This document shows, in pieces, positions 21,215 to 27,840 of a stretch of 39,507 nt of DNA. The translations under genes were made by a program, and so were the position numbers. This DNA comes from a virus. Where the stretch lies: IMG/VR virus record IMGVR_UViG_3300042889_002225, positions 1 to 39,507 of that record. The stretch is one strand, 5' to 3'. The number at the start of each line of letters is the position of its first letter. The stretch's first letter is position 1. The notes beneath the pieces are model-generated. The model was not told the origin of the DNA. It saw nothing but the letters and a program-made list of their open reading frames with translations, and did no database searches.

Positions 21215-21594
21215 TAGAACGACACCGTCTTCTGTTCCACATTACCAGGCGTGATCACCCAATACTCGTCAGGGTTGCCTTCAATGTCGATGTGGAAGAC
21301 GATCTTGCCGCCAATGAGGAACCTCGCGATAGTGCGCATCTCCCTTTCACCGAAGCAGCCATAGATCGACGTGTAGGAATCGTAGCCCTCGAAGAACCCG
21401 TCTTCCCGACAGGCTACCCGGAGATCCACTCCATCGAGTTCAAAGGGACCATCGAAGTAACCATCGTCAATGCCTTCGAGATCGCTGTATAGTTCTCCCA
21501 TTCCCTGTTTCATCAGGAAGGAATTCATGAGCGCGAGGTCACTGAACACGAGATTCTCGGCTTGATGAATTTCCAGTATGATCCTCAGACCCAT
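21214..21594 (-). CDS. Hypothetical protein
   Basis: Start ATG 21594 is supported by GGAGG seven bases upstream; the long upstream extension overlaps the neighbouring gene. The 126-residue acidic protein has YDSYTSIYGCFGEREMRTIARFLIGG and a C-terminal strand pair (IVFHIDIEG..EYWVITPG). Its C-terminal layout parallels the next gene upstream (DILTWQAISRFI...YFIVRYEAEG), so the two may be distant paralogs. Confidence 0.75.
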   Translation of the reverse strand: MGLRIILEIHQAENLVFSDLALMNSFLMKQGMGELYSDLEGIDDGYFDGPFELDGVDLRVACREDGFFEGYDSYTSIYGCFGEREMRTIARFLIGGKIVFHIDIEGNPDEYWVITPGNVEQKTVSF

Positions 21595-21595
21595 G

Positions 21596-21985
21596 TTAAA
21601 CCTCCGTGGCCCGGCCGCTTGCGACCTTGAATCGACGAGTCTTCTCTCCCTCGGCTTCATAGCGAACGATGAAGTAACCATCCTCGATGAAGCGGCTGAT
21701 AGCTTGCCAGGTCAGGATGTCGCCGAAGCTTGTGGCATCCACATTGTCGTCATCGTAATCGTCGGACCTTGAGGTCTCCGTGGAGGCGGAGTACTCTCCA
21801 TCCCACCACTCGCCGCTCATTTGGGCGATCACAAAGTCCTCACCCTTGACCGCCAGGATTCCCTGCCAGCTATCCTCGGCGAGCGCCTCGCCGTAGAGAG
21901 AACGGATGTCTTTGTTCTGTAGGAGCGCACGATTGGCGCTCACGAGATCGATGACGAGATCGATTTCTTTTTCTATGGTCAGCAA
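21596..21985 (-). CDS. Hypothetical protein (TTG start)
   Basis: The open frame runs back through the tRNA-Pro gene, but the promoter at 22012-22039 starts RNA near 22005, so the true start is TTG 21985 with AGGGAG six bases upstream (129 residues). Acidic middle (SRSDDYDDDNVDATS), then SFGDILTWQAISRFIEDGYFIV. Coupled to the next gene (stop at 21596, start 21594). No family recognised. Confidence 0.7.
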   Translation of the reverse strand: MLTIEKEIDLVIDLVSANRALLQNKDIRSLYGEALAEDSWQGILAVKGEDFVIAQMSGEWWDGEYSASTETSRSDDYDDDNVDATSFGDILTWQAISRFIEDGYFIVRYEAEGEKTRRFKVASGRATEV

Positions 21986-22011
21986 GTTGAGCTCCCTTGA
22001 ATTAGAGCTCC

Positions 22012-22039
22012 AATCTAGCATTGGCTGCCAGAATGTCAA
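22012..22039 (-). promoter_or_regulatory. Promoter directly after the tRNA-Pro terminator
   Basis: Minus strand TTGACA, 16 bp, TAGATT with TGC before the -10. CCAAT-GCTAG-ATTGG forms a palindrome over the -10. The -35 follows the T-tract of the terminator, as at 17839. Confidence 0.7.
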
Positions 22040-22040
22040 A

Positions 22041-22070
22041 CAAAAAGCCGCTGGATTTCTCCAGCGGCTT
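22041..22070 (-). terminator. Rho-independent terminator of tRNA-Pro
   Basis: Minus strand GCCGCTGGA-GAAA-TCCAGCGGC then TTTTTG; a GNRA-type GAAA tetraloop closes a 9-bp stem. Confidence 0.93.
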
Positions 22071-22073
22071 TGT

Positions 22074-22150
<77 letters not shown>

Positions 22151-22388
22151 ATGTAGGGCCGAAGCCCTATGGCAACCAGGATAAGTCGGTAGAGTATTAC
22201 CTCCTATAATGGAAAATCCCCATCAACTAAGCTGGGTGACCTCCACTATACCGGGATTGCTCCCGGGTCAAAATCAACAGCCCCGGGGGACCACTGGCAT
22301 TTCCACGTCCTTCCTTTCGGACAGTCCGCTCAATTGCATCTTGGTTGACAACGCTGTATTTCTACATCGCCACATTCTATTTATAGCG
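22151..22388 (-). other. Structured leader upstream of tRNA-Pro
   Basis: No ORF. On the minus strand there is a TTCG-tetraloop hairpin TAGGGC-TTCG-GCCCTA (22154-22169) just before the tRNA and a stem CCGGGA-GCAA-TCCCGG near 22251-22266. The latter is bracketed by a possible promoter, TTGACC (22266-22271) and TATAGT (22245-22250). The late promoter at 22378 would transcribe the whole stretch. Confidence 0.45.
22378..22385 (-). promoter_or_regulatory. T4-type late promoter, minus strand
   Basis: TATAAATA on the minus strand, four bases after the stop of the gene at 22389-22664, heading towards tRNA-Pro. Confidence 0.65.
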
Positions 22389-22664
22389 TCAGACCTCTTC
22401 GGAATCAACATGTCTTTTCCAGCGACCCAACCAACGTAGGTCATCCGGGTCTTGGCTACCAGCTAGGACGCGTTCGAGAGCCTCACCAGCATTAGCGAAA
22501 AAGGGATGAGCCCTATGAACTTTCTTCCTTTGAGCATTCTCCCACAGTCGTCCTTGAGCTAACAGTTCAGGACAGTCGCCATACGGACTGGTGGTGAATT
22601 TGAATTCACGATCACCATAGATGATGGTTGAAGACCAGCCGCTACTTAGGATCTGTCGTTTCAT
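22389..22664 (-). CDS. Hypothetical basic protein
   Basis: A 91-residue protein with ATGA overlap to the NADAR gene. Strand pair STIIYGDREFKFTTSPYG, then a basic helical part (LWENAQRKKVHRAHPFF) and ALERVLAGSQDPDDLRWLGRW. Coupling to NADAR suggests a shared process. No family recognised. Confidence 0.72.
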   Translation of the reverse strand: MKRQILSSGWSSTIIYGDREFKFTTSPYGDCPELLAQGRLWENAQRKKVHRAHPFFANAGEALERVLAGSQDPDDLRWLGRWKRHVDSEEV

Positions 22665-23191
22665 TTTACACCAAAGAGAACTTCACGTCGTTCTTCACGA
22701 GACATGTCAGTGAGATCAACGCGATTGCGAAGAGCTTCATCGCGAATCTCCATGAGAATTTGACCCAGGATGTTTTCACCCACCCACGAGCCACTCTTCT
22801 TACTCGCACCCCAGAAGCTACCCGAGCCACGATCCCTTGAAGTCACGTCTTCGTAGATAGGAAGGTCAGCAGTTGCAAGGAGACTCATCATGAGATCTGG
22901 ATGTTGCTCCAACTTGAGCTTCACACAGTAGATCATGTTCGTCACATCTTCGGCCGACCATGGTTCAACCACGTAGTCGTCCTTGAGAGTCTTGCTGACC
23001 ATCTTGGCAGCCATTGGACTCTTCTGTTCACGAATCTTCTCGCGACCCGGATGATCTACGGGGAGACGAAGTGCATGGAAGAGAGCCTCGCTGGTTCGGT
23101 ATTCCAGCCCATCATGAACGACCGGATGGGGAGACATGTTTCCCATCCATCCATAAGGAAGGGCGACTTTGGTGAAAGCAATCTCAGTCAT
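22661..23191 (-). CDS. NADAR-family protein (YbiA-like)
   Basis: The 176-residue protein shows the NADAR (DUF1768/YbiA) pattern: WMGNMSPHPVV..GLEYRTSEALFHALR near the N-terminus, a central DDYVVEPWSAEDVTNMIYCVKLKLEQHP, and GSFWGASKKSGSWVGENILGQILMEIRDE. NADAR proteins cleave N-glycosidic bonds of ADP-ribosylated or riboflavin-pathway substrates, and some reverse DNA ADP-ribosylation by DarT toxins. An anti-defence role in this phage is inference. ATGA overlaps on both sides place it in a small operon. Confidence 0.88.
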   Translation of the reverse strand: MTEIAFTKVALPYGWMGNMSPHPVVHDGLEYRTSEALFHALRLPVDHPGREKIREQKSPMAAKMVSKTLKDDYVVEPWSAEDVTNMIYCVKLKLEQHPDLMMSLLATADLPIYEDVTSRDRGSGSFWGASKKSGSWVGENILGQILMEIRDEALRNRVDLTDMSREERREVLFGVK

Positions 23192-23415
23192 AGTGGTCGG
23201 ATTTTCTCACAAGCCAGTATGGCATTGGCTAGATGTAAAGGAGATGGGGCAATAACCTCACACCAGTGAGTCCAGGACCATTTGTCATGATGTTGGATTA
23301 CGAAATGAGGATTGCTGACCGTGTAGAGAATGCCCACATCGGTGATTTCTGGGAACACCAATACGGCGTGTTCCTTACCAGTGGGAAGTTCGTCTTTGAG
23401 TGCTTTCCACTGCAT
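23188..23415 (-). CDS. DUF551-like small protein
   Basis: The start is ATG 23415, immediately after the CCA of tRNA-Arg; a longer start at 23427 would lie in the tRNA. The 75-residue protein resembles DUF551 (WxxhxxxLPxxxxxVLVF.......G.......W.HWxEV). The only purine-rich site (GGAG) lies inside the tRNA acceptor 3' strand. Confidence 0.65.
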   Translation of the reverse strand: MQWKALKDELPTGKEHAVLVFPEITDVGILYTVSNPHFVIQHHDKWSWTHWCEVIAPSPLHLANAILACEKIRPL

Positions 23416-23491
23416 TGGCGACTCCACCCCGACTCGAACGGGGAAATGAACCTTAGGAGGGTTCCGGTTTATCCGGTTAGCCTATGGAGTC
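23416..23491 (-). tRNA. tRNA-Arg (CCU)
   Basis: A 76-nt cloverleaf on the minus strand, CCA encoded. Acceptor GACTCCA/TGGAGTC, anticodon stem GAACC/GGTTC with loop CTCCTAA giving CCT, T-arm CCCCGTTCGAGTCGGGG. It reads AGG, a codon that is rare in many proteobacteria. The D-stem has a mismatch. Confidence 0.92.
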
Positions 23492-23543
23492 AAAAGCTTC
23501 GAGGGGCCGTCCGTAAACGTCCGGCGGATCTCAAAACCTGTCT

Positions 23544-23629
23544 TGGTGCGGATGAGAGGATTCGAACCTCCAAGTCCTTTCGGACGCCAGAACCTAAATC
23601 TGGTGCGTAGACCGTTCCGCCACATCCGC
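23544..23629 (-). tRNA. tRNA-Leu (UAG)
   Basis: An 86-nt class II tRNA on the minus strand with encoded CCA and a long variable arm (GTCCGAAAGGAC). Anticodon loop TTTAGGT between CCAGA and TCTGG gives TAG. It begins about ten bases after a late promoter. Confidence 0.95.
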
Positions 23630-23637
23630 ATACAGCT

Positions 23638-24072
23638 TTATTTAGCTGCAACTCTTTCCTTGTACTTTGTTCTTATAGCCAATGCAATCTTTTCCTTGTG
23701 CGCGGCCGTCTTTTTTGTACCAATGTTTCCCTTGCCATTCTGGTTGCCCATACGTTTCATCGCATCGGTATGACCATCTCTACGTTTGATTGCTTCGGTT
23801 GGATTTATTGGGGCACCATTCGCAATAGAGTCCATCCGATTCTCTTTGGGTGTCCCCCAATACAGACGAGTAACATTCGAACAGGCACCGTTGTGACAGG
23901 CATGGCAGAGATGGATTTGTCTGCCACTAGGAATACTGGTGTCGAGATGATATGCCAACAAACCTTTGAAGTACGCGCTCAAGCCACCACGTTCGTCACA
24001 TGGTTGTTCTAGTTTGAGATGAACTTGTCTCTCGGTCTGAGAAAGTTGCATGTATTCCTTGATATCAATCAT
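23638..24072 (-). CDS. HNH endonuclease (homing-type)
   Basis: The 144-residue protein (ATG 24072; GTG 24084 possible) has an HNH core: HLCHACHNGACSNVTRLYWGTPKENRMD, the pattern of phage homing endonucleases (CxxxxCxNPxHLxxGTxxEN). The C-terminus is Lys/Arg-rich (KKTAAHKEKIALAIRTKYK), a likely DNA-binding NUMOD3-type tail. It overlaps the upstream gene by eight bases and lies beside tRNA genes, a common site for such elements. I see no interrupted gene. Confidence 0.85.
   Translation of the reverse strand: MIDIKEYMQLSQTERQVHLKLEQPCDERGGLSAYFKGLLAYHLDTSIPSGRQIHLCHACHNGACSNVTRLYWGTPKENRMDSIANGAPINPTEAIKRRDGHTDAMKRMGNQNGKGNIGTKKTAAHKEKIALAIRTKYKERVAAK
23639..23645 (-). promoter_or_regulatory. 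T4-type late promoter of tRNA-Leu
   Basis: CTAAATA on the minus strand overlaps the TAA stop of the HNH gene; start predicted a few bases before the tRNA-Leu 5' end. Confidence 0.6.
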
Positions 24073-24361
24073 GAAATACCCCACTCTGGAAGTATTTGTC
24101 CTCCACTAGATCTGCAAAACACGGCTCCAAATTCTCAGGGAAATCAAAGAGATGGAACCAAAGCGGTCCATCGGACACCGTTGAGTAGTCAGCCTTCTCT
24201 ATCACCATATAGTGAGTCACACCTTCATTCATGAAGCGACCCACATAGTAACCACCGGTTACAGCATCTCCCTTGCATGGGCCCCAACCCTGTTCCCTCA
24301 ATGTCAGGTAAAATTTCCCTGTCACTGAACACATTCTAAGCTTACGCGGCATACTACTCAT
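24065..24361 (-). CDS. Hypothetical protein, predicted leaderless
   Basis: A 98-residue protein. No ribosome-binding site precedes ATG 24361, which lies six bases after a TAGAAC -10, so a leaderless mRNA is predicted. Gly/Tyr-rich centre (GDAVTGGYYVGRFMN) and WFHLFDFPENLEPCF. No family recognised. Confidence 0.72.
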   Translation of the reverse strand: MSSMPRKLRMCSVTGKFYLTLREQGWGPCKGDAVTGGYYVGRFMNEGVTHYMVIEKADYSTVSDGPLWFHLFDFPENLEPCFADLVEDKYFQSGVFHD

Positions 24362-24367
24362 ACGGTA

Positions 24368-24397
24368 GTTCTAATCCAGATCAATCGTAGTAGTCAA
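24368..24397 (-). promoter_or_regulatory. Promoter for a leaderless mRNA, minus strand
   Basis: Minus strand TTGACT, 18 bp, TAGAAC; six bases then ATG 24361. Confidence 0.6.
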
Positions 24398-24424
24398 TAA
24401 ACCAGGGCGACATCTCCTTGATTA

Positions 24425-24431
24425 CTAAATA
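24425..24431 (+). promoter_or_regulatory. T4-type late promoter of infA
   Basis: CTAAATA six bases before the first ATG (24437) and 30 before the GTG at 24461. The 23-49-base distance at most other late genes favours the GTG. Confidence 0.6.
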
Positions 24432-24460
24432 GGTGTATGGAAGAAGATCAAGAGGACATT

Positions 24461-24676
24461 GTGAAAGAAGACGTCATCAAACTCAAGGGTGTTGTAACTG
24501 ACGTCCTGCCCAATGCTCTATTCAAAGTAGAATTTGAGAACGGGATGGAAGTCTTTGCTCACATCAGTGGCAAGATGCGTAAGAACCACATCAACGTCCT
24601 GCTTCATGACAAAGTGGACGTGGAGATCACACCCTACGACTTCACTAAGGGTCGGATCGTTTTCCGCTACAAATAA
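24461..24676 (+). CDS. infA: Translation initiation factor IF-1
   Basis: A near full-length IF-1: [36 protein letters not shown] and [22 protein letters not shown] align end to end with E. coli IF-1 (72 residues). It is an OB-fold protein that binds the 30S A site with IF-2 and IF-3. I choose GTG 24461 (71 residues) because AGAGGA lies four bases upstream and the N-terminus then matches bacterial IF-1. ATG 24437 would add eight acidic residues, has no ribosome site, and would sit at the late-promoter start. It converges with a minus-strand gene (32-base overlap). Confidence 0.93.
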   Translation: MKEDVIKLKGVVTDVLPNALFKVEFENGMEVFAHISGKMRKNHINVLLHDKVDVEITPYDFTKGRIVFRYK

Positions 24677-24971
24677 GCGGCATCTTGGGATTGTGCTGGT
24701 CAACGTGCCAGATCAATTTGAACAATAGGGCTTCGGATTTGTTCTCAAAAGCATAACCATTGGTGTTGGGCCAGGGATCGTCTTCGCCGAGTCCGTAACC
24801 TCTCCAGTGCCATCGGCCTTTGCAGGAATGAAGCCACTTACTGGGCTCCTTGTTCCACCAATCTATTGCACCCTTGTATCCGTGTTGAATTGTCAAGGCT
24901 TCCATTGCTGGACTAAAGCCATACCAATCAATTACATAGAATGTTGTACCACAGTATTGATCAACAATCAC
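24645..24971 (-). CDS. FKL-family small protein 32
   Basis: A 108-residue minus-strand member, GTG start with GTGA overlap (ATG 24977 also possible). Trp-rich middle ([20 protein letters not shown]), strand [10 protein letters not shown], motif ALLFKLIW followed by an 18-residue basic tail that overlaps the infA 3' end. The tail beyond the motif is unusual. Confidence 0.74.
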   Translation of the reverse strand: MIVDQYCGTTFYVIDWYGFSPAMEALTIQHGYKGAIDWWNKEPSKWLHSCKGRWHWRGYGLGEDDPWPNTNGYAFENKSEALLFKLIWHVDQHNPKMPLICSGKRSDP

Positions 24972-25351
24972 TTCCATGTGAGTTTGAACAACATGGCGTC
25001 ATCGGCGTTCCGGAATAGGACCGCATTCGAGAGCTCTTTGTATTTGCCCACCGCATTGGTATCGAAGGCAATGCAATCAATGTTGCGATCCTTCAACCAA
25101 CTATCAGCCCGATCGATTAGATCACAGAAGTCATTCAAATCAACGTATGACTCCATAGCCACAACGTGGGGATAATCGACGATCTTAAGGCTAAAGGCGT
25201 ATTCGGACTCGCCTATGATTAGATTCCGTTGTGCCTCATATTCATGTGAAGCCACGAAGGTCTGCCAGGTATCATCCCTGGGCCACCATTCTGGTTTATC
25301 CCCATGTGAGTTTAATAAAAAGGGCTGCGTTTTTGTCGTTGGTGAAGGCAT
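24968..25351 (-). CDS. FKL-family protein 33
   Basis: A 127-residue member. ATG 25351 overlaps the upstream gene by 56 bases, longer than usual; a GTG start within the frame would be shorter. Strand YAFSLKIVDYP, helix LIDRADSWLKDRNI, strand NAVLFRNADD, C-terminus AMLFKLTWK. Confidence 0.72.
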   Translation of the reverse strand: MPSPTTKTQPFLLNSHGDKPEWWPRDDTWQTFVASHEYEAQRNLIIGESEYAFSLKIVDYPHVVAMESYVDLNDFCDLIDRADSWLKDRNIDCIAFDTNAVGKYKELSNAVLFRNADDAMLFKLTWK

Positions 25352-25520
25352 AGTCCGTCATCTTCCCCTTGTAATCAAGGTGCCCCACTAGGACTTCCCA
25401 TTCCGAACCATCGACATTATCACGAAGCCATTTGGTAGCTTCGGCCAGTGCCTTGGTACTCTTGAACTTGACCTCGTATTGATAAGGTCCTCTCTTGAGC
25501 AGGAATTGCTTTAAGTTCAC
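25296..25520 (-). CDS. FKL-family small protein 34 (FIKL variant)
   Basis: A 74-residue member with GTG start in a GTGA overlap. Strand YQYEVKFKST, helix ALAEATKWLRDNVD, strand TDYAFTNDKN, C-terminus AALFIKLTWG with one extra Ile inside the FKL motif. Confidence 0.77.
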   Translation of the reverse strand: MNLKQFLLKRGPYQYEVKFKSTKALAEATKWLRDNVDGSEWEVLVGHLDYKGKMTDYAFTNDKNAALFIKLTWG

Positions 25521-25807
25521 AACCAGGTGAGCTTGAACAACATAGCTTCGTCGGAGTCATAGAAGTGGACCTTGAGGTCTTCATCCCATGAGCGACCACT
25601 CTCACTTAGATACCAGTGCTTCTTGCAGGTGGTCTTGCACCAGTCCAGCACGTCCTTGCGGAGGGTGAAGCGATTGTACTTACGCTGAGTCACACCACTG
25701 CGCTGCTTCTTTTTGTAATGCCTCATTTCTTTGGGCACTTGGAACGTGGTGGCTGCTTTCATAATGCTATTGAGCACAACTGGATGCTGGAAGTCAACTC
25801 CCACCAC
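25517..25807 (-). CDS. FKL-family small protein 35
   Basis: A 96-residue member starting at GTG 25807 (or 25804). Basic N-terminal segment (MRHYKKKQRSGVTQRKYNR), helix LRKDVLDWCKTTCK, strand LKVHFYDSD, C-terminus AMLFKLTWL. Confidence 0.75.
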   Translation of the reverse strand: MVGVDFQHPVVLNSIMKAATTFQVPKEMRHYKKKQRSGVTQRKYNRFTLRKDVLDWCKTTCKKHWYLSESGRSWDEDLKVHFYDSDEAMLFKLTWL

Positions 25808-26165
25808 CCCACGTCAGTTTGAAAAGAAGAGCTTCATCTGCATCCGTGAATGCGATACGATCATTTCTCAGATAGTGATAGTCCGCCTTGAGGTTCTCGA
25901 GACACCAACGATGCAATCCTGTGGCATTACGGTCCTTTACCTTCACCACCGTGAATGTTTGTTCCATGATCTCTTCGTAGCTCTGCAGATCCTCATCTGC
26001 ACCCTGGGATGTATCATGTATGCTGTAGAAGCTGTTGTTCAGATCATCCAAGTTACGAGCTAGTTCGTTGGACTCTTCTGGCATACCGGCGACATGCAAC
26101 GCAGTTATGAGTGAAGACAATCGCTCATAAGCCTTGTCATGCATCTCTACATCGACGTCAACCAC
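25794..26165 (-). CDS. FKL-family protein 36
   Basis: A 123-residue member; GTG 26165 gives a short overlap, ATG 26192 is possible. A helical acidic N-terminal extension (ERLSSLITALHVAG, NELARNLDDLNNSF) precedes helix ATGLHRWCLENLK, strand DRIAFTDADE and C-terminus ALLFKLTWGGGS. Confidence 0.74.
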   Translation of the reverse strand: MVDVDVEMHDKAYERLSSLITALHVAGMPEESNELARNLDDLNNSFYSIHDTSQGADEDLQSYEEIMEQTFTVVKVKDRNATGLHRWCLENLKADYHYLRNDRIAFTDADEALLFKLTWGGGS

Positions 26166-26370
26166 AGGCGAGCCTGAAGTGCATTGCGACATCCTTGAAT
26201 TCTGGCTTGAATTTCACGTGGATGGAGTAGTCGTCGCCGTTAAGTGGGATCTCATAGGTCCACATTTCAGCAGCCTTATAGGGCTTGAGCCATGCCTTGA
26301 GCTCCCGCAGCTTGTCCTTGAGCCCAGTGGGCTCTGTGACTGGAATGACGACAACAATATCCTGTACCAT
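26158..26370 (-). CDS. FKL-family small protein 37 (first of the minus array)
   Basis: A 70-residue member with predicted leaderless start (ATG 26370 six bases after the -10; ATG 26373 is adjacent). Strand DIVVVIPVTE, helix LRELKAWLKPYKA, strand YSIHVKFKPE, C-terminus AMHFRLACG, in which Lys of FKL is Arg. Confidence 0.75.
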   Translation of the reverse strand: MVQDIVVVIPVTEPTGLKDKLRELKAWLKPYKAAEMWTYEIPLNGDDYSIHVKFKPEFKDVAMHFRLACG

Positions 26371-26376
26371 CATTCC

Positions 26377-26404
26377 AGTCTAACAGATCTTTGAATTCTG
26401 CCAA
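26377..26404 (-). promoter_or_regulatory. Promoter of the minus-strand FKL array
   Basis: Minus strand TTGGCA, 16 bp, TAGACT with TGT before the -10; six bases then ATG 26370. Confidence 0.55.
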
Positions 26405-26408
26405 CCAT

Positions 26409-27338
26409 TTAATCCCACACGGGGTGGCTGGCAGTATCTTGGATGTTATGCCCATTGGCTCCCGAACTCCTCTGGAACGCCTCTAGGAAGCGCTCACGGG
26501 CTTCAGTGAACCGTTCAGGCATGACTTCTCGGAGCCTCGCGACTGCGAGTTCAAACGTAGGTACGTCGGCCTCTGTGGTTGGAACACCATAGAGAACGCT
26601 CAGGACCACGTCTGGATCAGTCAACATACCAGTTCTCGGAAACCGTGGCGCGTTTGCCACACGAGTCTCGAATACCTCGGGTTCAACTACAGTCGGACCT
26701 TGATTCTTCCGCAGACTCACTTCCCACTTGCGGTGCAAACCCTTTTCAAGGTTGTACGCCAAACCAACACGCGCCACTCTTACTCGTTCGTCGTCCGGGT
26801 TCCAGGGCTCATCACCCATGTTGAAACTACCGTCCTCGAACGCCTCGAAGTCCTTACGCATCTTGGCCATCACTCCCCACAGTGTGGAGATGGCGACACC
26901 CTTGAATTCACTGGACGCACCAGGGCTCCAGTGTGAGTACTTGAGCCACTTGGGATCACCCAGCATGAAGTCCACCTGCACAAGGCCCTTGGTGAAGTCT
27001 CCCGCTACTGGCCAGGCCGAGTTGAAGAAGTCCGAGTTCATGGTCCGTGTATTGACGTGACCCTCGGGCAGCACCTCTCGGCAACGAGCAGCAAGAGCTC
27101 GCAGATCAAACACAGGCAGGTTGGGTTCACCAACGAAACGAGGCTTGCGGTTGTTCAGGGCGACGTCTAGGTCGCCCGAGTCCGCTTGCTTACCCGCAGA
27201 ACCCAGCAGGTGTGCGGCCACGTATTCGTGGGTCAGGCCCGGAAAGGCCAGTTGTTCTACCATGTGGTGTAGAGTCGCTGGGATATCTTCCCTCTTTACT
27301 CGTACGACGTTTAGATTTGGAAAAGCGTTACCGCCCAT
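26409..27338 (-). CDS. Nucleotidyltransferase-fold protein
   Basis: ATG 27338 is preferred (310 residues) because a GTG start at 27446 would overlap the upstream gene by 47 bases. The N-terminal LLGSAGKQADSGDLDVAL (about 44-61) matches the Pol-beta-type nucleotidyltransferase signature GSxxKxxSGDxDhxl with the metal-binding DxD. The remaining sequence is unrecognised; substrate unknown. A hairpin CACCCTG/CAGGGTG (about 27346-27374) precedes the start. Confidence 0.75.
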   Translation of the reverse strand: MGGNAFPNLNVVRVKREDIPATLHHMVEQLAFPGLTHEYVAAHLLGSAGKQADSGDLDVALNNRKPRFVGEPNLPVFDLRALAARCREVLPEGHVNTRTMNSDFFNSAWPVAGDFTKGLVQVDFMLGDPKWLKYSHWSPGASSEFKGVAISTLWGVMAKMRKDFEAFEDGSFNMGDEPWNPDDERVRVARVGLAYNLEKGLHRKWEVSLRKNQGPTVVEPEVFETRVANAPRFPRTGMLTDPDVVLSVLYGVPTTEADVPTFELAVARLREVMPERFTEARERFLEAFQRSSGANGHNIQDTASHPVWD

Positions 27339-27399
27339 GACGACACCCTGTTTTCGGAATGAAAGCAGGGTGAGCGTCAGTGCGTCAATATTCAGGACA

Positions 27400-27840
27400 T
27401 CAGAAGGCGCCTTTGGCGGTTCCTCCGATGTTCGTAGCCTTGACACTCATACCAGCGTTGGCGTTGCCGGTGATTGTGTGGGCATCTACATTCATGCCTG
27501 CGTCGACACGTCCGTTGATGTCCTTCGCTTTCACGGTCATACCCGCGTCCACGTCACCAGTAATATTGCCGCAGTTGACGTCCATCCCTGCCGTGACACC
27601 ACCCGTGACCTCGCCACAGGTGAGATTTTGACTGGTTTCCACGGTATGCACCGTCCCGCCTAGGATCTCGATTGAGATCTTGGGGGTCGCCGTCATACCG
27701 TCCTGAACGACACCGTTGATGATAACTCGACCACCCACGATGTCACCGTTAATGGATATCTTGTCCCCGGAGAACACACGTCCACCGGTTTTGATATTCA
27801 TATTCTGGCCAGTTAGGTTGGCCCACCATCGCTGTAACAT
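27400..27840 (-). CDS. Beta-repeat (bactofilin-like) protein
   Basis: TGATG junction at 27840 gives 146 residues. The N-terminal MLQRWWANLTGQNMNI is followed by strands (VFSGDKISINGDIVGGRVIING). Four 15-residue repeats then start with AGM: AGMDVNCGNITGDVD, AGMTVKAKDINGRVD, AGMNVDAHTITGNAN and AGMSVKATNIGGTAK. The periodic pattern predicts a beta-solenoid like bactofilin or a tail spike shaft. It may polymerise; function unknown. Confidence 0.72.
   Translation of the reverse strand: MLQRWWANLTGQNMNIKTGGRVFSGDKISINGDIVGGRVIINGVVQDGMTATPKISIEILGGTVHTVETSQNLTCGEVTGGVTAGMDVNCGNITGDVDAGMTVKAKDINGRVDAGMNVDAHTITGNANAGMSVKATNIGGTAKGAF

Noticed and set aside
22205-22210. TATAAT on the plus strand as a promoter
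   Set aside because: No -35 at a usual distance and no plus-strand gene follows.
22201-22330. A further tRNA upstream of tRNA-Pro
   Set aside because: Stems exist but there is no T-loop GGTTCRA pattern or matching acceptor ends.
23638-24072. Self-splicing intron around the HNH gene
   Set aside because: Flanking genes appear complete and no interrupted exon or group I core was seen; treated as a free-standing homing endonuclease.
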